Position numbers and translations under genes: made by a program
Shown: positions 55,053-62,715 of the stretch, in pieces
Numbering within the stretch: the stretch's first letter is position 1
Layout: each line of letters opens with the position of its first letter
DNA from: Chitinophagales bacterium
Lineage (GTDB): Bacteria; Bacteroidota; Bacteroidia; Chitinophagales; Chitinophagaceae
Direction: 5' to 3'
Assembly (NCBI GenBank): GCA_017303855.1
Contig: JAFLBL010000007.1
Span: forward strand, 1-64,000
DNA: 64,000 nt
Notes under the pieces: generated by a model
What the model was told of the DNA's origin: nothing
Seen by the model: only the letters and a program-made list of their open reading frames with translations
Database searches by the model: none

Positions 55053-55367
55053 CTGCAAAAAAGTTATGGAAAAAAATTTGCAGTCAAGAGCCGTAAGTTC
55101 CGTGGCAGAGCTGCGATCCTGGAACTTATCAGCCAGCAAGAACTGAGTGGACTATCTGTAAAGGCCTTCTGCAAGTCAAATAGTTTACCTGAGAGCAGCT
55201 TTAATAACTGGATGAGGCGGTATAAAAACAAAGGTGTCCGACCGGAAGGATCTTTTGCCGCCGTTTATGTTCAGCCGACCCCTGGAGGTGCATTGTTTGC
55301 TGAGATCCGGGGAATAAAAATATATCAGCCGGTAAGTGCGGGGTTTTTAAAAGAGCTGGTTTCATGA
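55053..55367 (+). pseudogene. IS66 TnpA, start separated by a -1 shift at an A-run
   Basis: The main frame ending at 55367 reads KFAVKSRKFRGRAAILELIS to FLKELVS, a typical IS66 Orf1/TnpA with a HTH (VKAFCKSNSLPESSFNNWM). It has no ATG, GTG or TTG at its 5' end. The only good ATG (55066) is in another frame and joins it if one A is added to, or the ribosome slips back on, the run ATGGAAAAAAATTT, giving MEKKFAVKSRK. Either a 1-nt deletion has damaged the gene or a shift is used. Its stop overlaps the tnpB start (ATGA). Confidence 0.7.
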
Positions 55368-55741
55368 GCGGGCTGCTGTTACTGGGTGCTCACCGGTCTT
55401 ACCATCTTTACCGCAAGGAGACCGATATGCGTAAAGGCTTTAATCAGCTCTGCGGGATCATTACCAATGAACTGGGGCGGCAGGTGCTTGCAGGCGATGC
55501 TTTTATTTTTATCAATAAACCGCGTACGCACTTAAAGCTATTGGTATACGAGCAGGGCGGGTTCACGATCTTTTATTGCCGGTTGGAGCAGAGTGCGTTC
55601 GAAGTACCTGCCTTTGACCTGGATGCGAAGAGTCTTGAGCTTACCACCGATCAATTGCATTTTATTTTACAGGGGATATCCCTGCAAACGATCCGTTACC
55701 GGAAAAGATATCAACGAACGGTTTTAAACCGTGGAGAATAA
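55364..55741 (+). CDS. IS66 accessory protein TnpB (Orf2)
   Basis: A 125-aa protein with the conserved YHLYRKETDMRKGFNQLCGI, DAFIFINKPRTHLKLLVYEQ and GFTIFYCRLEQSAFEVP of IS66 Orf2. It is required with TnpA for IS66 transposition in studied elements, but its precise role is unclear. It overlaps tnpA by 4 nt and lies 39 nt before tnpC. Intact. Confidence 0.92.
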   Translation: MSGLLLLGAHRSYHLYRKETDMRKGFNQLCGIITNELGRQVLAGDAFIFINKPRTHLKLLVYEQGGFTIFYCRLEQSAFEVPAFDLDAKSLELTTDQLHFILQGISLQTIRYRKRYQRTVLNRGE

Positions 55742-55780
55742 CATTTTGGGCATAGCTGTCAGTTGAACATCTTTGTGTTC

Positions 55781-57277
55781 ATGTCAGCCACGCTTGAATA
55801 CAAACAACTTCTGCAACTTTACGAACAGAGCCAGGTGCGGATCATCGCCCTGGAACAACAGCTGGCACAGTTACAGAAAATGATTTTTGGTTCCAGGCAC
55901 GAACGGTTTATCCCCCAAAGCATCCCTTCACAACTGGCGCTCGATATTACGGCGGAAGAAGTGGCCGCCTGCAGTGTGGTGGACGCTAAAAAGATCAGCT
56001 ATACGCGGACATCAGTTAATGTGGAGACAAAGCCCCTGGTGCATCCGGGTCGTATGAAGTTGCCGGAAAGTCTTCGCCGGGAAGTGATCCTGATTGAACC
56101 GGCTGCAGACCTCACTGGCTGCAATAAAATAGATGATGAAGTTACTGAGGTGCTGGAATACGAGCCGGGTGAGTTGTATGTAAAACAATACCGCCGGGCT
56201 AAATACGCCAAACCTGACAATACAGGTGTTGTGATTGGTGCGCTGCCCTCCCGTCCGTTGGAAAAGGCCATGGCCGGTGAAGGACTGCTGGCACAGATCG
56301 TTATTGATAAGTATGTGGATCACTTGCCCCTGCATCGTCAGATGCAGCGTTTTGAAAGAGCCGGCGTTAAACTGGCATACTCCACACTCACCGATTGGGT
56401 GAGTAACACCTGTCAGCTGATCACCCCATTGTTTGAGTCGCTAAAAACAGAAGTGCTGCAAAGTAATTATCTGCACGCCGATGAAACGCCGATCAAAGTA
56501 CTTGATAAAAAGAAAGAGGGAGAGACGCACCGGGGTTATTACTGGGTATATCAGAACAGCCTTGAAAAAACCGTTTTTTTTGATTATCAGGAAGGACGCG
56601 GACGGGAAGGCCCTCTAGAAATACTGAAAAACTTTACGGGTTATCTGCAAACCGATGGTTATGTGGGCTATGAGGTGTTCGCCAAAAGGCCGGGCCTGCC
56701 TACCGGACAGGCAGGCATCACATTGATCCATTGCATGGCGCATGCCCGTCGCATGTTCAATGAGGCCATGGATAATGATGAAGCCCGTGCTTCTCATGCC
56801 ATGCAAGAGATACAAAAACTCTATGAGATTGAGAGGCGTTGTCGTGACACCATACTCACTGCAGATGAAATCCGGGAAGTCCGTCAGCGGGAAGCTGTAC
56901 CCGTCCTTACGCAACTGGGCAGCTGGGTGAAAGAGCAGTATGTGCAAACTCTTCCCAAAAGTGCCATAGGCAAAGCGCTTGGCTACAGCATTGAACGTTG
57001 GGAAAGGTTATCTGAATATGTAAACGATGGCCGGCTGAGTATCGACAACAATCCTGTTGAAAACAGCATCCGGCCTGTGGCCTTGGGCCGGAAAAATTAT
57101 TTATTCGCCGGCTCCCATGAAGCTGCACGCCGCAGTGGCATGTTGTACTCGCTGCTCGGTACCTGTATGATGCATGGTATCGAACCTTACACCTGGCTTA
57201 AAGAAGTTTTACGCGTTATCGCCGATCACCCCGTCAACAGGATAGCGGAACTTTTGCCTCACCGGTACAAAAAGTAA
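55781..57277 (+). CDS. IS66 transposase TnpC
   Basis: A 498-aa DDE transposase. N-terminal coiled coil (YEQSQVRIIALEQQLAQLQK), zinc-finger-like region, then the catalytic core with LHADETPIKVLDKKKEG (first Asp) and LQTDGYVGYEVF (second Asp), and the C-terminal LSIDNNPVENSIRPVALGRK (Glu). The start at 55781 (MSATLEYKQ) is the usual one; a TTG six codons earlier is less likely. Between FAKRP and GITLIHCMAHARR there are seven extra residues (GLPTGQA) encoded by a palindrome at 56694-56716. The frame is intact, so the enzyme may still work. Confidence 0.93.
   Translation: MSATLEYKQLLQLYEQSQVRIIALEQQLAQLQKMIFGSRHERFIPQSIPSQLALDITAEEVAACSVVDAKKISYTRTSVNVETKPLVHPGRMKLPESLRREVILIEPAADLTGCNKIDDEVTEVLEYEPGELYVKQYRRAKYAKPDNTGVVIGALPSRPLEKAMAGEGLLAQIVIDKYVDHLPLHRQMQRFERAGVKLAYSTLTDWVSNTCQLITPLFESLKTEVLQSNYLHADETPIKVLDKKKEGETHRGYYWVYQNSLEKTVFFDYQEGRGREGPLEILKNFTGYLQTDGYVGYEVFAKRPGLPTGQAGITLIHCMAHARRMFNEAMDNDEARASHAMQEIQKLYEIERRCRDTILTADEIREVRQREAVPVLTQLGSWVKEQYVQTLPKSAIGKALGYSIERWERLSEYVNDGRLSIDNNPVENSIRPVALGRKNYLFAGSHEAARRSGMLYSLLGTCMMHGIEPYTWLKEVLRVIADHPVNRIAELLPHRYKK
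56694..56716. repeat. Palindromic in-frame insertion in tnpC
   Basis: GCCTGCCT, 7-nt loop ACCGGAC, AGGCAGGC. It adds about 21 nt to the coding sequence without breaking the frame. Confidence 0.75.
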
Positions 57278-57778
57278 TTGACTACGGAAAGATGTAGTTG
57301 GCCGATGGCTTACGGGAATAGTTGTATTTAATAAAAACTCATTTGCAACTTTTACACCCTCTTTTGTAAACCGTTTTGCCCACACATCTATACTGTTACC
57401 CGGGCCTTCCCATGCTACTACAAAACTGCCATCGGGTGCCACGGCTATGGCTGGAGAAAACTGATCACCTGTACTGGTGGTATTAACCTGAAATTCAACT
57501 CCCACTTTAGCGCCACTGGCATTAAACCGCTGCCCGAAAATCCCTTCAGCAGAACCATCAAGGCCATCTGTATCAATCCAGACAACAATGTATCCTCCAT
57601 CCAGCTGAATGGATAATGTGCGAACGGTCCACCAATATCCAATCTGATCGCCTGATGTAGTTGTATTTACCCGGGTTTCGTTGGTAAGAGTGGTAAATTG
57701 TGCATTTGCCACAGATGAAAAAGAGCTTACTATTACTGTAAAGCAAATAACAATAATAAAAGAATAAAAACTATTCAA
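57209..57778 (-). pseudogene. 5' remnant of a T9SS-type surface protein gene cut by IS66
   Basis: The genuine part is 57314-57778: signal peptide ending ANAQ, then two repeats of about 60 aa (ETRVNTTTSGDQIGYWWTV..IFGQRFNASGAKVGVEF and VNTTSTGDQFSPAIAVAPDG..WAKRFTKEGVKVANEF), a repeat type common in long secreted proteins. After LLNTTIP the frame runs into the IS66 end and stops at 57209. No sorting domain remains. It carries copy C of the shared promoter/leader module, so it is presumably still transcribed. Confidence 0.75.
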
Positions 57779-57920
57779 GGTTTTCTTTTTTGGGTATTAG
57801 GTAAAATCGAATGGCTATCAGCTTTACCTGAGATTATAATTAAAACCGGGATATAACATTGAAACAGACAGAAGCGGATGACTTCTTTTTAGAAAGGTTT
57901 GTTTCAGGGTCGGATTTAGA

Positions 57921-58026
57921 TTGTTTTCTTAGGATTCGTTCGATTCTGACACAAACATAATACGCAGTTTTTATTACTTGCAATTTTTCCGAGGATTATT
58001 AAGTAAAAACCGTATTTCCCGTAATA
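57921..58026 (-). promoter_or_regulatory. T9SS promoter/leader module, copy C
   Basis: On the minus strand ATTG (57981-57984), 21 nt, TATGTTTG (57952-57959). Flanking blocks AATAATCCTCGGAAAAA and CAGAATCGAACGAATCC match copy B almost exactly. It serves the truncated gene 57209-57778 with a leader of about 165 nt. Confidence 0.78.
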
Positions 58027-58065
58027 TAATTAAGATACCCTTCTTTCAGACCTGAAAATTGTAAA

Positions 58066-58096
58066 ATAAAAAAGGCTGCTAATCTTTAGCAGCCTT
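58066..58096 (-). terminator. Terminator after the 485-aa SdrD-like gene
   Basis: On the minus strand AAGGCTGCTA / TAGCAGCCTT is followed by TTTTTTATTTT. Confidence 0.85.
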
Positions 58097-58114
58097 ACTG
58101 AACAGATTTACTGA

Positions 58115-59572
58115 TTACTGCTTTATAATTTTCTGCGTTACAGACTGTTCACCGCACCGGGCTTTAACAATATAATAGCCGGGTGATAGTTTATCCAGTC
58201 TAAGTATTTCTAACTGACTGAAACCGGAACTGTTCAGCCGGGCCACCACCACACCCCCGGCATTATATACATCAATTGCAATTTGCTTCTGCATCCAGCT
58301 GTCGGGAATTGTAATATTCATCTCATGAATCACGGGATTGGGAAAAAGGCGTATAGCCGGTGCTTCCACAGCCTGATCTTCCAGCCGGACTATCTTCACA
58401 GAAGAGCGGGACATACTGCCATTTTTATCCAGCATACAAAGCCGGTAATAAACTACGGGTACCTGAAGGGAAGTAATATCATCTGTAAACTGATATGTGG
58501 TTTCTGTATCGGCTGCTCCTTTTGCAAACACAATAGCTTCATCGGAATAATGGATACCATCGGTGCTTCTCTCCACAATAAATCGATCTGTATTGAACTC
58601 GGATACACTAGTCCAGCGGAGCTGTATATTTTTCTCTTTCCGCCAGGCATCAAATGAGGTAAGCTTTACAGGCAATATGGTCGGAGCGGGTACAAAACCC
58701 GCATCAAATGAATTATTCCACTCTCCAATCGGAACATAAACACCGGAAATAATGCCTGATACCGCATCACTGTCTTTTTCATCATCACTACCGGTATTGC
58801 CAGTCGTGGGCAGATAGCCGGCAGGTGTAATAAATTCAAGCTGGTAATTCACCACGCCGTATTGAACCGGATCATAAAAAAAATATTTACCGTTAGCATC
58901 AGTTACAGTTGTGGCCAGTACATTCCCGCTGTTATCTTTCAACCTGACCGTAACATTGGCCAGCCCGGGTTCACCCCCTTCATAGATTCCATTGCCATTA
59001 TTATCGAGCCAAACCTGATCACCCAAACCATTCCCCTTCCAGATACCAAAATCACAGGTATTGTTGGTATTTGTATTGACGGCTCCAGTGCCATCGGGCT
59101 CCTCATTTTCTGTGAGCGTAATTGTCTGGCTGTAAATTTTGTAATCCGAAACACTTTGAAAAAAACCATTATTATCCCTGTCAATATTATTATCAGGATC
59201 ACCTCCAGACACGGTACTGCGGTAATATCCCCATCCTGCATCCACCACCACAAAATAGCTGCCGGGAGCCAGACTTGTAAAATTGTACCGTCCACTTGAA
59301 TTGGTATATGTACTGATTGAGGTAAACCCAAGATCTGCCACTCCATCATTATTATTATCCTGATATAAATGGACCTGTATACTTTCGGCACGGGGTTCAC
59401 CAGAATCCTGTATTCCATTGTTATTCACATCCCACCAAATAGTATTTCCCAGGCTCATCGTCTGAGCTCTGGCAATTTTCGGGTGCGATATAAAAACAAA
59501 CAATAGGGAAATGCCAAATAAGATTGGACCCATTTTGGGGGGAAAGCAGGAAGTCTGAAAAAAGCGTTTCAT
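58115..59572 (-). CDS. T9SS protein with two SdrD B-like domains
   Basis: A 485-aa secreted protein (ATG 59572, MKRFFQTSC; a TTG three codons upstream is possible). Signal peptide ends ARAQ. Two SdrD B-like domains: LGNTIWWDVNNNGIQDSGEP..GRYNFTSLAPGSYFVV and LGDQVWLDNNGNGIYEGGEPG..GKYFFYDP, followed by AGYLPTTGNTGSDDEKDSDA. An STDGIHYS module and the sorting domain LFPNPVIHEMNITI end it (TQKIIKQ). The layout matches the 618-aa gene at 45938-47794 apart from the missing N-terminal CBM-like domain. It carries copy D of the leader module. Confidence 0.9.
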   Translation of the reverse strand: MKRFFQTSCFPPKMGPILFGISLLFVFISHPKIARAQTMSLGNTIWWDVNNNGIQDSGEPRAESIQVHLYQDNNNDGVADLGFTSISTYTNSSGRYNFTSLAPGSYFVVVDAGWGYYRSTVSGGDPDNNIDRDNNGFFQSVSDYKIYSQTITLTENEEPDGTGAVNTNTNNTCDFGIWKGNGLGDQVWLDNNGNGIYEGGEPGLANVTVRLKDNSGNVLATTVTDANGKYFFYDPVQYGVVNYQLEFITPAGYLPTTGNTGSDDEKDSDAVSGIISGVYVPIGEWNNSFDAGFVPAPTILPVKLTSFDAWRKEKNIQLRWTSVSEFNTDRFIVERSTDGIHYSDEAIVFAKGAADTETTYQFTDDITSLQVPVVYYRLCMLDKNGSMSRSSVKIVRLEDQAVEAPAIRLFPNPVIHEMNITIPDSWMQKQIAIDVYNAGGVVVARLNSSGFSQLEILRLDKLSPGYYIVKARCGEQSVTQKIIKQ

Positions 59573-59680
59573 TGTTTTCAATTGTGTACGGTAAGGGTTA
59601 TTTTATCTTTCCGGGAAAACAATGTTGCCGAGAGCAGGATGGCATAGCAGGGGCGCCTGTTGGATCTGTCTGTACGGATT

Positions 59681-59765
59681 TATTGTCTTCCTTAGGATAA
59701 TTTCGATTCGCAGACAAACATAATACCCGGTATTTATACTTGCAAGTATTTTACGTATTTTCTTG
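59681..59765 (-). promoter_or_regulatory. T9SS promoter/leader module, copy D
   Basis: On the minus strand CTTG (59743-59746), 20 nt, TATGTTTG (59715-59722). The upstream block is less conserved than in A, B, C and E. It serves the 485-aa gene with a leader of about 137 nt. Confidence 0.7.
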
Positions 59766-59975
59766 TAAAATATGCAGATTTATTAATCGTAAAAATACCA
59801 ATCCCGCTTTAAATGAACAGCAGACACCAAAATGTAAAAAAAAAACAGGTAATTATACTTTGTCTTTTTATACAATTAGTATTTGTACGATAAAATGAGG
59901 GACATGCAAAACAGCCGGTTGTATTTCTACCCTTATTGAAAAGATTGTATGCTGAAGCCAAAAAAAGATCTGGTC
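59766..59975. other. AT-rich intergenic stretch, nothing recognised
   Basis: About 210 nt between the leader module of the 485-aa gene and the end of the operon at 59976. It is AT-rich with an A-run near 59835. No hairpin with a T-tract was found after the operon stop. Confidence 0.5.
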
Positions 59976-60902
59976 TTACTGATATATCCAGCTGTTGGCC
60001 GATGCATCAAACACAAATTTGTAAATGGTTTCCTTTTTTTCCCGTTGAGGGATAAGGTTGTAATTAAACTCCATCCCATGAATGGTCAGATTTCCAAGCT
60101 GATCTGTCCGTATTCTCCTTACACGATCATCGCCTGCAGGTCCAAGTCCTTCAATAGTCAGTTCCTTTTCCGGCTTCCCGGAAAATTTTCCTTTACTGTT
60201 AATCTCAATGGCATAAATATCACTGGACCGGCCCGTTCCAAAATAGAGTTTCCTTGAACCGGTGATATAGGAAATGCCCAAACCCATGGCGTCTGTAGCA
60301 GTCAGTTGATCAATTATCTTCTTTTGGTCCAGGTCAATGGCATAGATCGCACCCCGTTCATGCTGACGGTCACTCCCGCTGATGGTGGACACAAACAAAG
60401 TATTGGTTTCACAAAGCAATACCATCCCTATAATACCAAACGGGTTCTGATTTCCGATAGAATCAGGCAAGGGCAGTTCTATAAATTTTTCCATGACACC
60501 GGTTACCGCGTCTACTTTCCAAACCGTATTCTGCGCCTTAACCGGATTATTCAATACATGAATAAACGGAGCGGGTGCCGTATAAATATTCCCTTTCTTA
60601 TCAAGCTGAATCGGCGCCAGCCATCCTGCCTGTTTCCAGGAAGGATGTTGGTACGATTTCACGATACTGACATTGGCTCCGCCGGCTTCTGCCGACTGGT
60701 GTAATACCAGGCCCATCACTTTCTCTTCGGAGGTACTGAAAAATGAAAACCGGGCATTAAACCCAAGCTGCGTTACAAAAGGCGGGTTCGTGAGACAAAC
60801 ATTATTGGTGAATTCCACTTCCTTTTCTTTACAGGAAACCAGCAGACCACACAGGAATAATCCTGCCGCGATTTTATATAGAGTGGAACGGGGTGTCAGC
60901 AT
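59976..60902 (-). CDS. Lipoprotein, probable beta-propeller, third gene of the di-heme operon
   Basis: A 308-aa product with lipobox LLVSC (Cys24). The mature part has repeated blocks of about 45 aa, such as KKGNIYTAPAPFIHVLN, VWKVDAVTGVMEKFIELPLP, NTLFVSTISG..GAIYAIDLDQKKI and RKLYFGTGRSSDIYAIEIN, which resemble blades of an SMP-30/NHL-type propeller. No catalytic residues could be assigned. It starts 4 nt after the preceding stop, so it is co-translated with the amine-oxidase-like protein. A structural or electron-transfer partner role is inference. Confidence 0.7.
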   Translation of the reverse strand: MLTPRSTLYKIAAGLFLCGLLVSCKEKEVEFTNNVCLTNPPFVTQLGFNARFSFFSTSEEKVMGLVLHQSAEAGGANVSIVKSYQHPSWKQAGWLAPIQLDKKGNIYTAPAPFIHVLNNPVKAQNTVWKVDAVTGVMEKFIELPLPDSIGNQNPFGIIGMVLLCETNTLFVSTISGSDRQHERGAIYAIDLDQKKIIDQLTATDAMGLGISYITGSRKLYFGTGRSSDIYAIEINSKGKFSGKPEKELTIEGLGPAGDDRVRRIRTDQLGNLTIHGMEFNYNLIPQREKKETIYKFVFDASANSWIYQ

Positions 60903-60906
60903 GGAT

Positions 60907-62715
60907 TTATTTTTTTACGGGAACAAACATCGGACCGGTGAAGCAGGGATACACTTTTGTAGTCCAGATACCATTCTCCAGCACATTTTCGGCCCAGCAA
61001 TATTCGTTGCCTTTGCGGTCATCATTACGCACTTGTGCCACGTACCAGAGCACCAGTGAAGACTGCTGTATCGTTTCCGGTGACGGTTCTATAAATTGTT
61101 CGGGCCCCTGGTGATAATCTGTATTGCAACAGGGACCGATGGTTACGAGGTCATTTTCACCTTCATCCCGTCCGGGCAGATGCCGGGTAACATACATAAA
61201 TGCAAAATCGCCCCGGCCTCCGTCGCCAAACTGTCCTCTTCCGGGCTCTACAAAATAGCCCTGTTGTCCGCCGCTGATTTTATACTGGTATCCTTCCGTT
61301 GTATAACTGGTCAGACTACCCTGCTCCTGCCATTGCTCCGTCTTCCACTGAGACCAGTCATTTTCCTTGTATTCGAAGAAATCATTCTTATCCCCGGCAA
61401 ATGCAATCCTGAATACTGGCCGGTAGGTGCCTGTATTGCCACAGCCCCGGCCAAAACTCGCACCCGCTACCCGGAATCGTCCATCATTGTAAAACTCATA
61501 ACGTTGCCGGTAATTGTAGTTGCATGGTGTGGGCCAGCCTTCACTGCGGTATGTTTGTTCCAGTACAAACCCGATCACTTTACCAGCCTCATCCTTCAGT
61601 TCGGCCACTTTGGGAATTTCCCAGGCTACCACAGCAGACTGACTGAAATACGGACAGCCCACCGCGTCACTGTAGCCAAACCCATCCGTTCCACTGTAAC
61701 TGACATGCCAGTCCACCAGTTTGGCACTGCGAAGGACGGGTTGCCCGTTAAACAGTACATCACTGATACGCAAACCGTCACTGCTGGTAAGCATATACTT
61801 CATATCCCAACCATTCTTCTTCAGTGGTTGTTCCACTTCACAAAAACAGGAAGTTATTTTATCATCCTGCAGTCTTTTCTCCGTAATCATGGGTGCGGCC
61901 GGCCCTGCATTGCCCACATTGGTCCAGCGGATACCCACCAGGCGGTGGTCGGTGAGATCCACAATAGCCCATAAGGCCTTATCTCCTTTTACAAAAGTGG
62001 GTGCTACACAAAGATGCCGGCTGCGTTCACAACGGGAATGATTAAGCGCTGTTTTAGTGCTCGCCATCAGGGCTGCTTTCTCCTCCGGTTTTATCCCGAG
62101 TGCCTGTTGCACTTCCGGCGATTCGATGGCTATCTGTATGGCCAGGTTGGTTAAGCGCCGGGAGATATCCGGTTGTACATTACTCATATAGTAACTGGTC
62201 AGTACCTGCTGCTGCTGTACATCCACGAGTGCCACAGAAGTATTGTTGATGGCGTAATTATACATTTCCACCCGGAATGTGGACTGCAAAGTATACGGTT
62301 GCTTAACCGTTACCAGGTCACTTTGCCGTGCCGGGTACACGCCGAAAATTTCGTTGCGGAATGGAAGCCGCGTTACCGGGTCTTTCAGGAACTGGGTAAA
62401 TACCGAATCACGAAGGGCCAGTAGTTGCGCCATCTGCTGTTGCGGATTGAGGCTGTCACCGCAGAGCAAAACCGGTATGGGTTGGGCCAGGGCTGCTTTT
62501 ATCTCAGTAACCCGCTCCTGTATAAACGGGGCGCGACTGAAACTGTCAATGGGCAACAGTACCGCGTTCCGGGCATCCTCATCATATCCGGCTATCTTCT
62601 TTTCTTTCGGGCCGGCATTTCCACAGGCACCTAGCAGGTACATACAGCCGACAAAAACAGCCAGCCAGCCGGATCGCACAAGGGTACGCTTCACATTATC
62701 GGAACGGGTTTGCAT
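60907..62715 (-). CDS. Divergent copper-amine-oxidase-like lipoprotein lacking the copper motif
   Basis: A 602-aa lipoprotein (lipobox LLGAC, Cys31). From about residue 290 it follows the layout of copper amine oxidases: GLRISDVLFNGQPVLRSAKL, a short VSYSGTDGFGYSDAVGC region, then T396-P-C-N399-Y400-N-Y402, which fits the topaquinone consensus TxxNYxY, and YEFYNDGRFRV after it. SLVLWYVAQVRNDD and YPCFTGPMFVP resemble the C-terminal part. The copper-binding H-x-H expected near residue 430 is replaced by TYRPVFRI, and no other H-x-H is present. The gene overlaps the di-heme enzyme gene by 20 nt. Homology is inferred by eye and is moderate. Confidence 0.62.
   Translation of the reverse strand: MQTRSDNVKRTLVRSGWLAVFVGCMYLLGACGNAGPKEKKIAGYDEDARNAVLLPIDSFSRAPFIQERVTEIKAALAQPIPVLLCGDSLNPQQQMAQLLALRDSVFTQFLKDPVTRLPFRNEIFGVYPARQSDLVTVKQPYTLQSTFRVEMYNYAINNTSVALVDVQQQQVLTSYYMSNVQPDISRRLTNLAIQIAIESPEVQQALGIKPEEKAALMASTKTALNHSRCERSRHLCVAPTFVKGDKALWAIVDLTDHRLVGIRWTNVGNAGPAAPMITEKRLQDDKITSCFCEVEQPLKKNGWDMKYMLTSSDGLRISDVLFNGQPVLRSAKLVDWHVSYSGTDGFGYSDAVGCPYFSQSAVVAWEIPKVAELKDEAGKVIGFVLEQTYRSEGWPTPCNYNYRQRYEFYNDGRFRVAGASFGRGCGNTGTYRPVFRIAFAGDKNDFFEYKENDWSQWKTEQWQEQGSLTSYTTEGYQYKISGGQQGYFVEPGRGQFGDGGRGDFAFMYVTRHLPGRDEGENDLVTIGPCCNTDYHQGPEQFIEPSPETIQQSSLVLWYVAQVRNDDRKGNEYCWAENVLENGIWTTKVYPCFTGPMFVPVKK

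Larger units (their letters stand above)
54999..57313 (+). mobile_element. IS66-family insertion sequence
   Basis: The ends are inverted repeats starting GTAA: left GTAACCCTCCGGCCAACTAC and right, read inward, GTAAGCCATCGGCCAACTAC, continuing ATaTTTCC / ATcTTTCC. Length is 2315 bp. It carries tnpA, tnpB and tnpC in order. The 8 nt outside the two ends differ (GTAATTGA and GGGAATAG), so there is no target duplication. The left flank is an IS4 fragment, and the right flank is a cut T9SS gene. Confidence 0.88.

Noticed and set aside
55364..55741. Possibility that the IS66 TnpB is an IS200/IS605-type TnpB nuclease with guide RNA
   Set aside because: The protein has the IS66 Orf2 motifs and only 125 residues, without RuvC or zinc-finger motifs; the shared name is coincidental.
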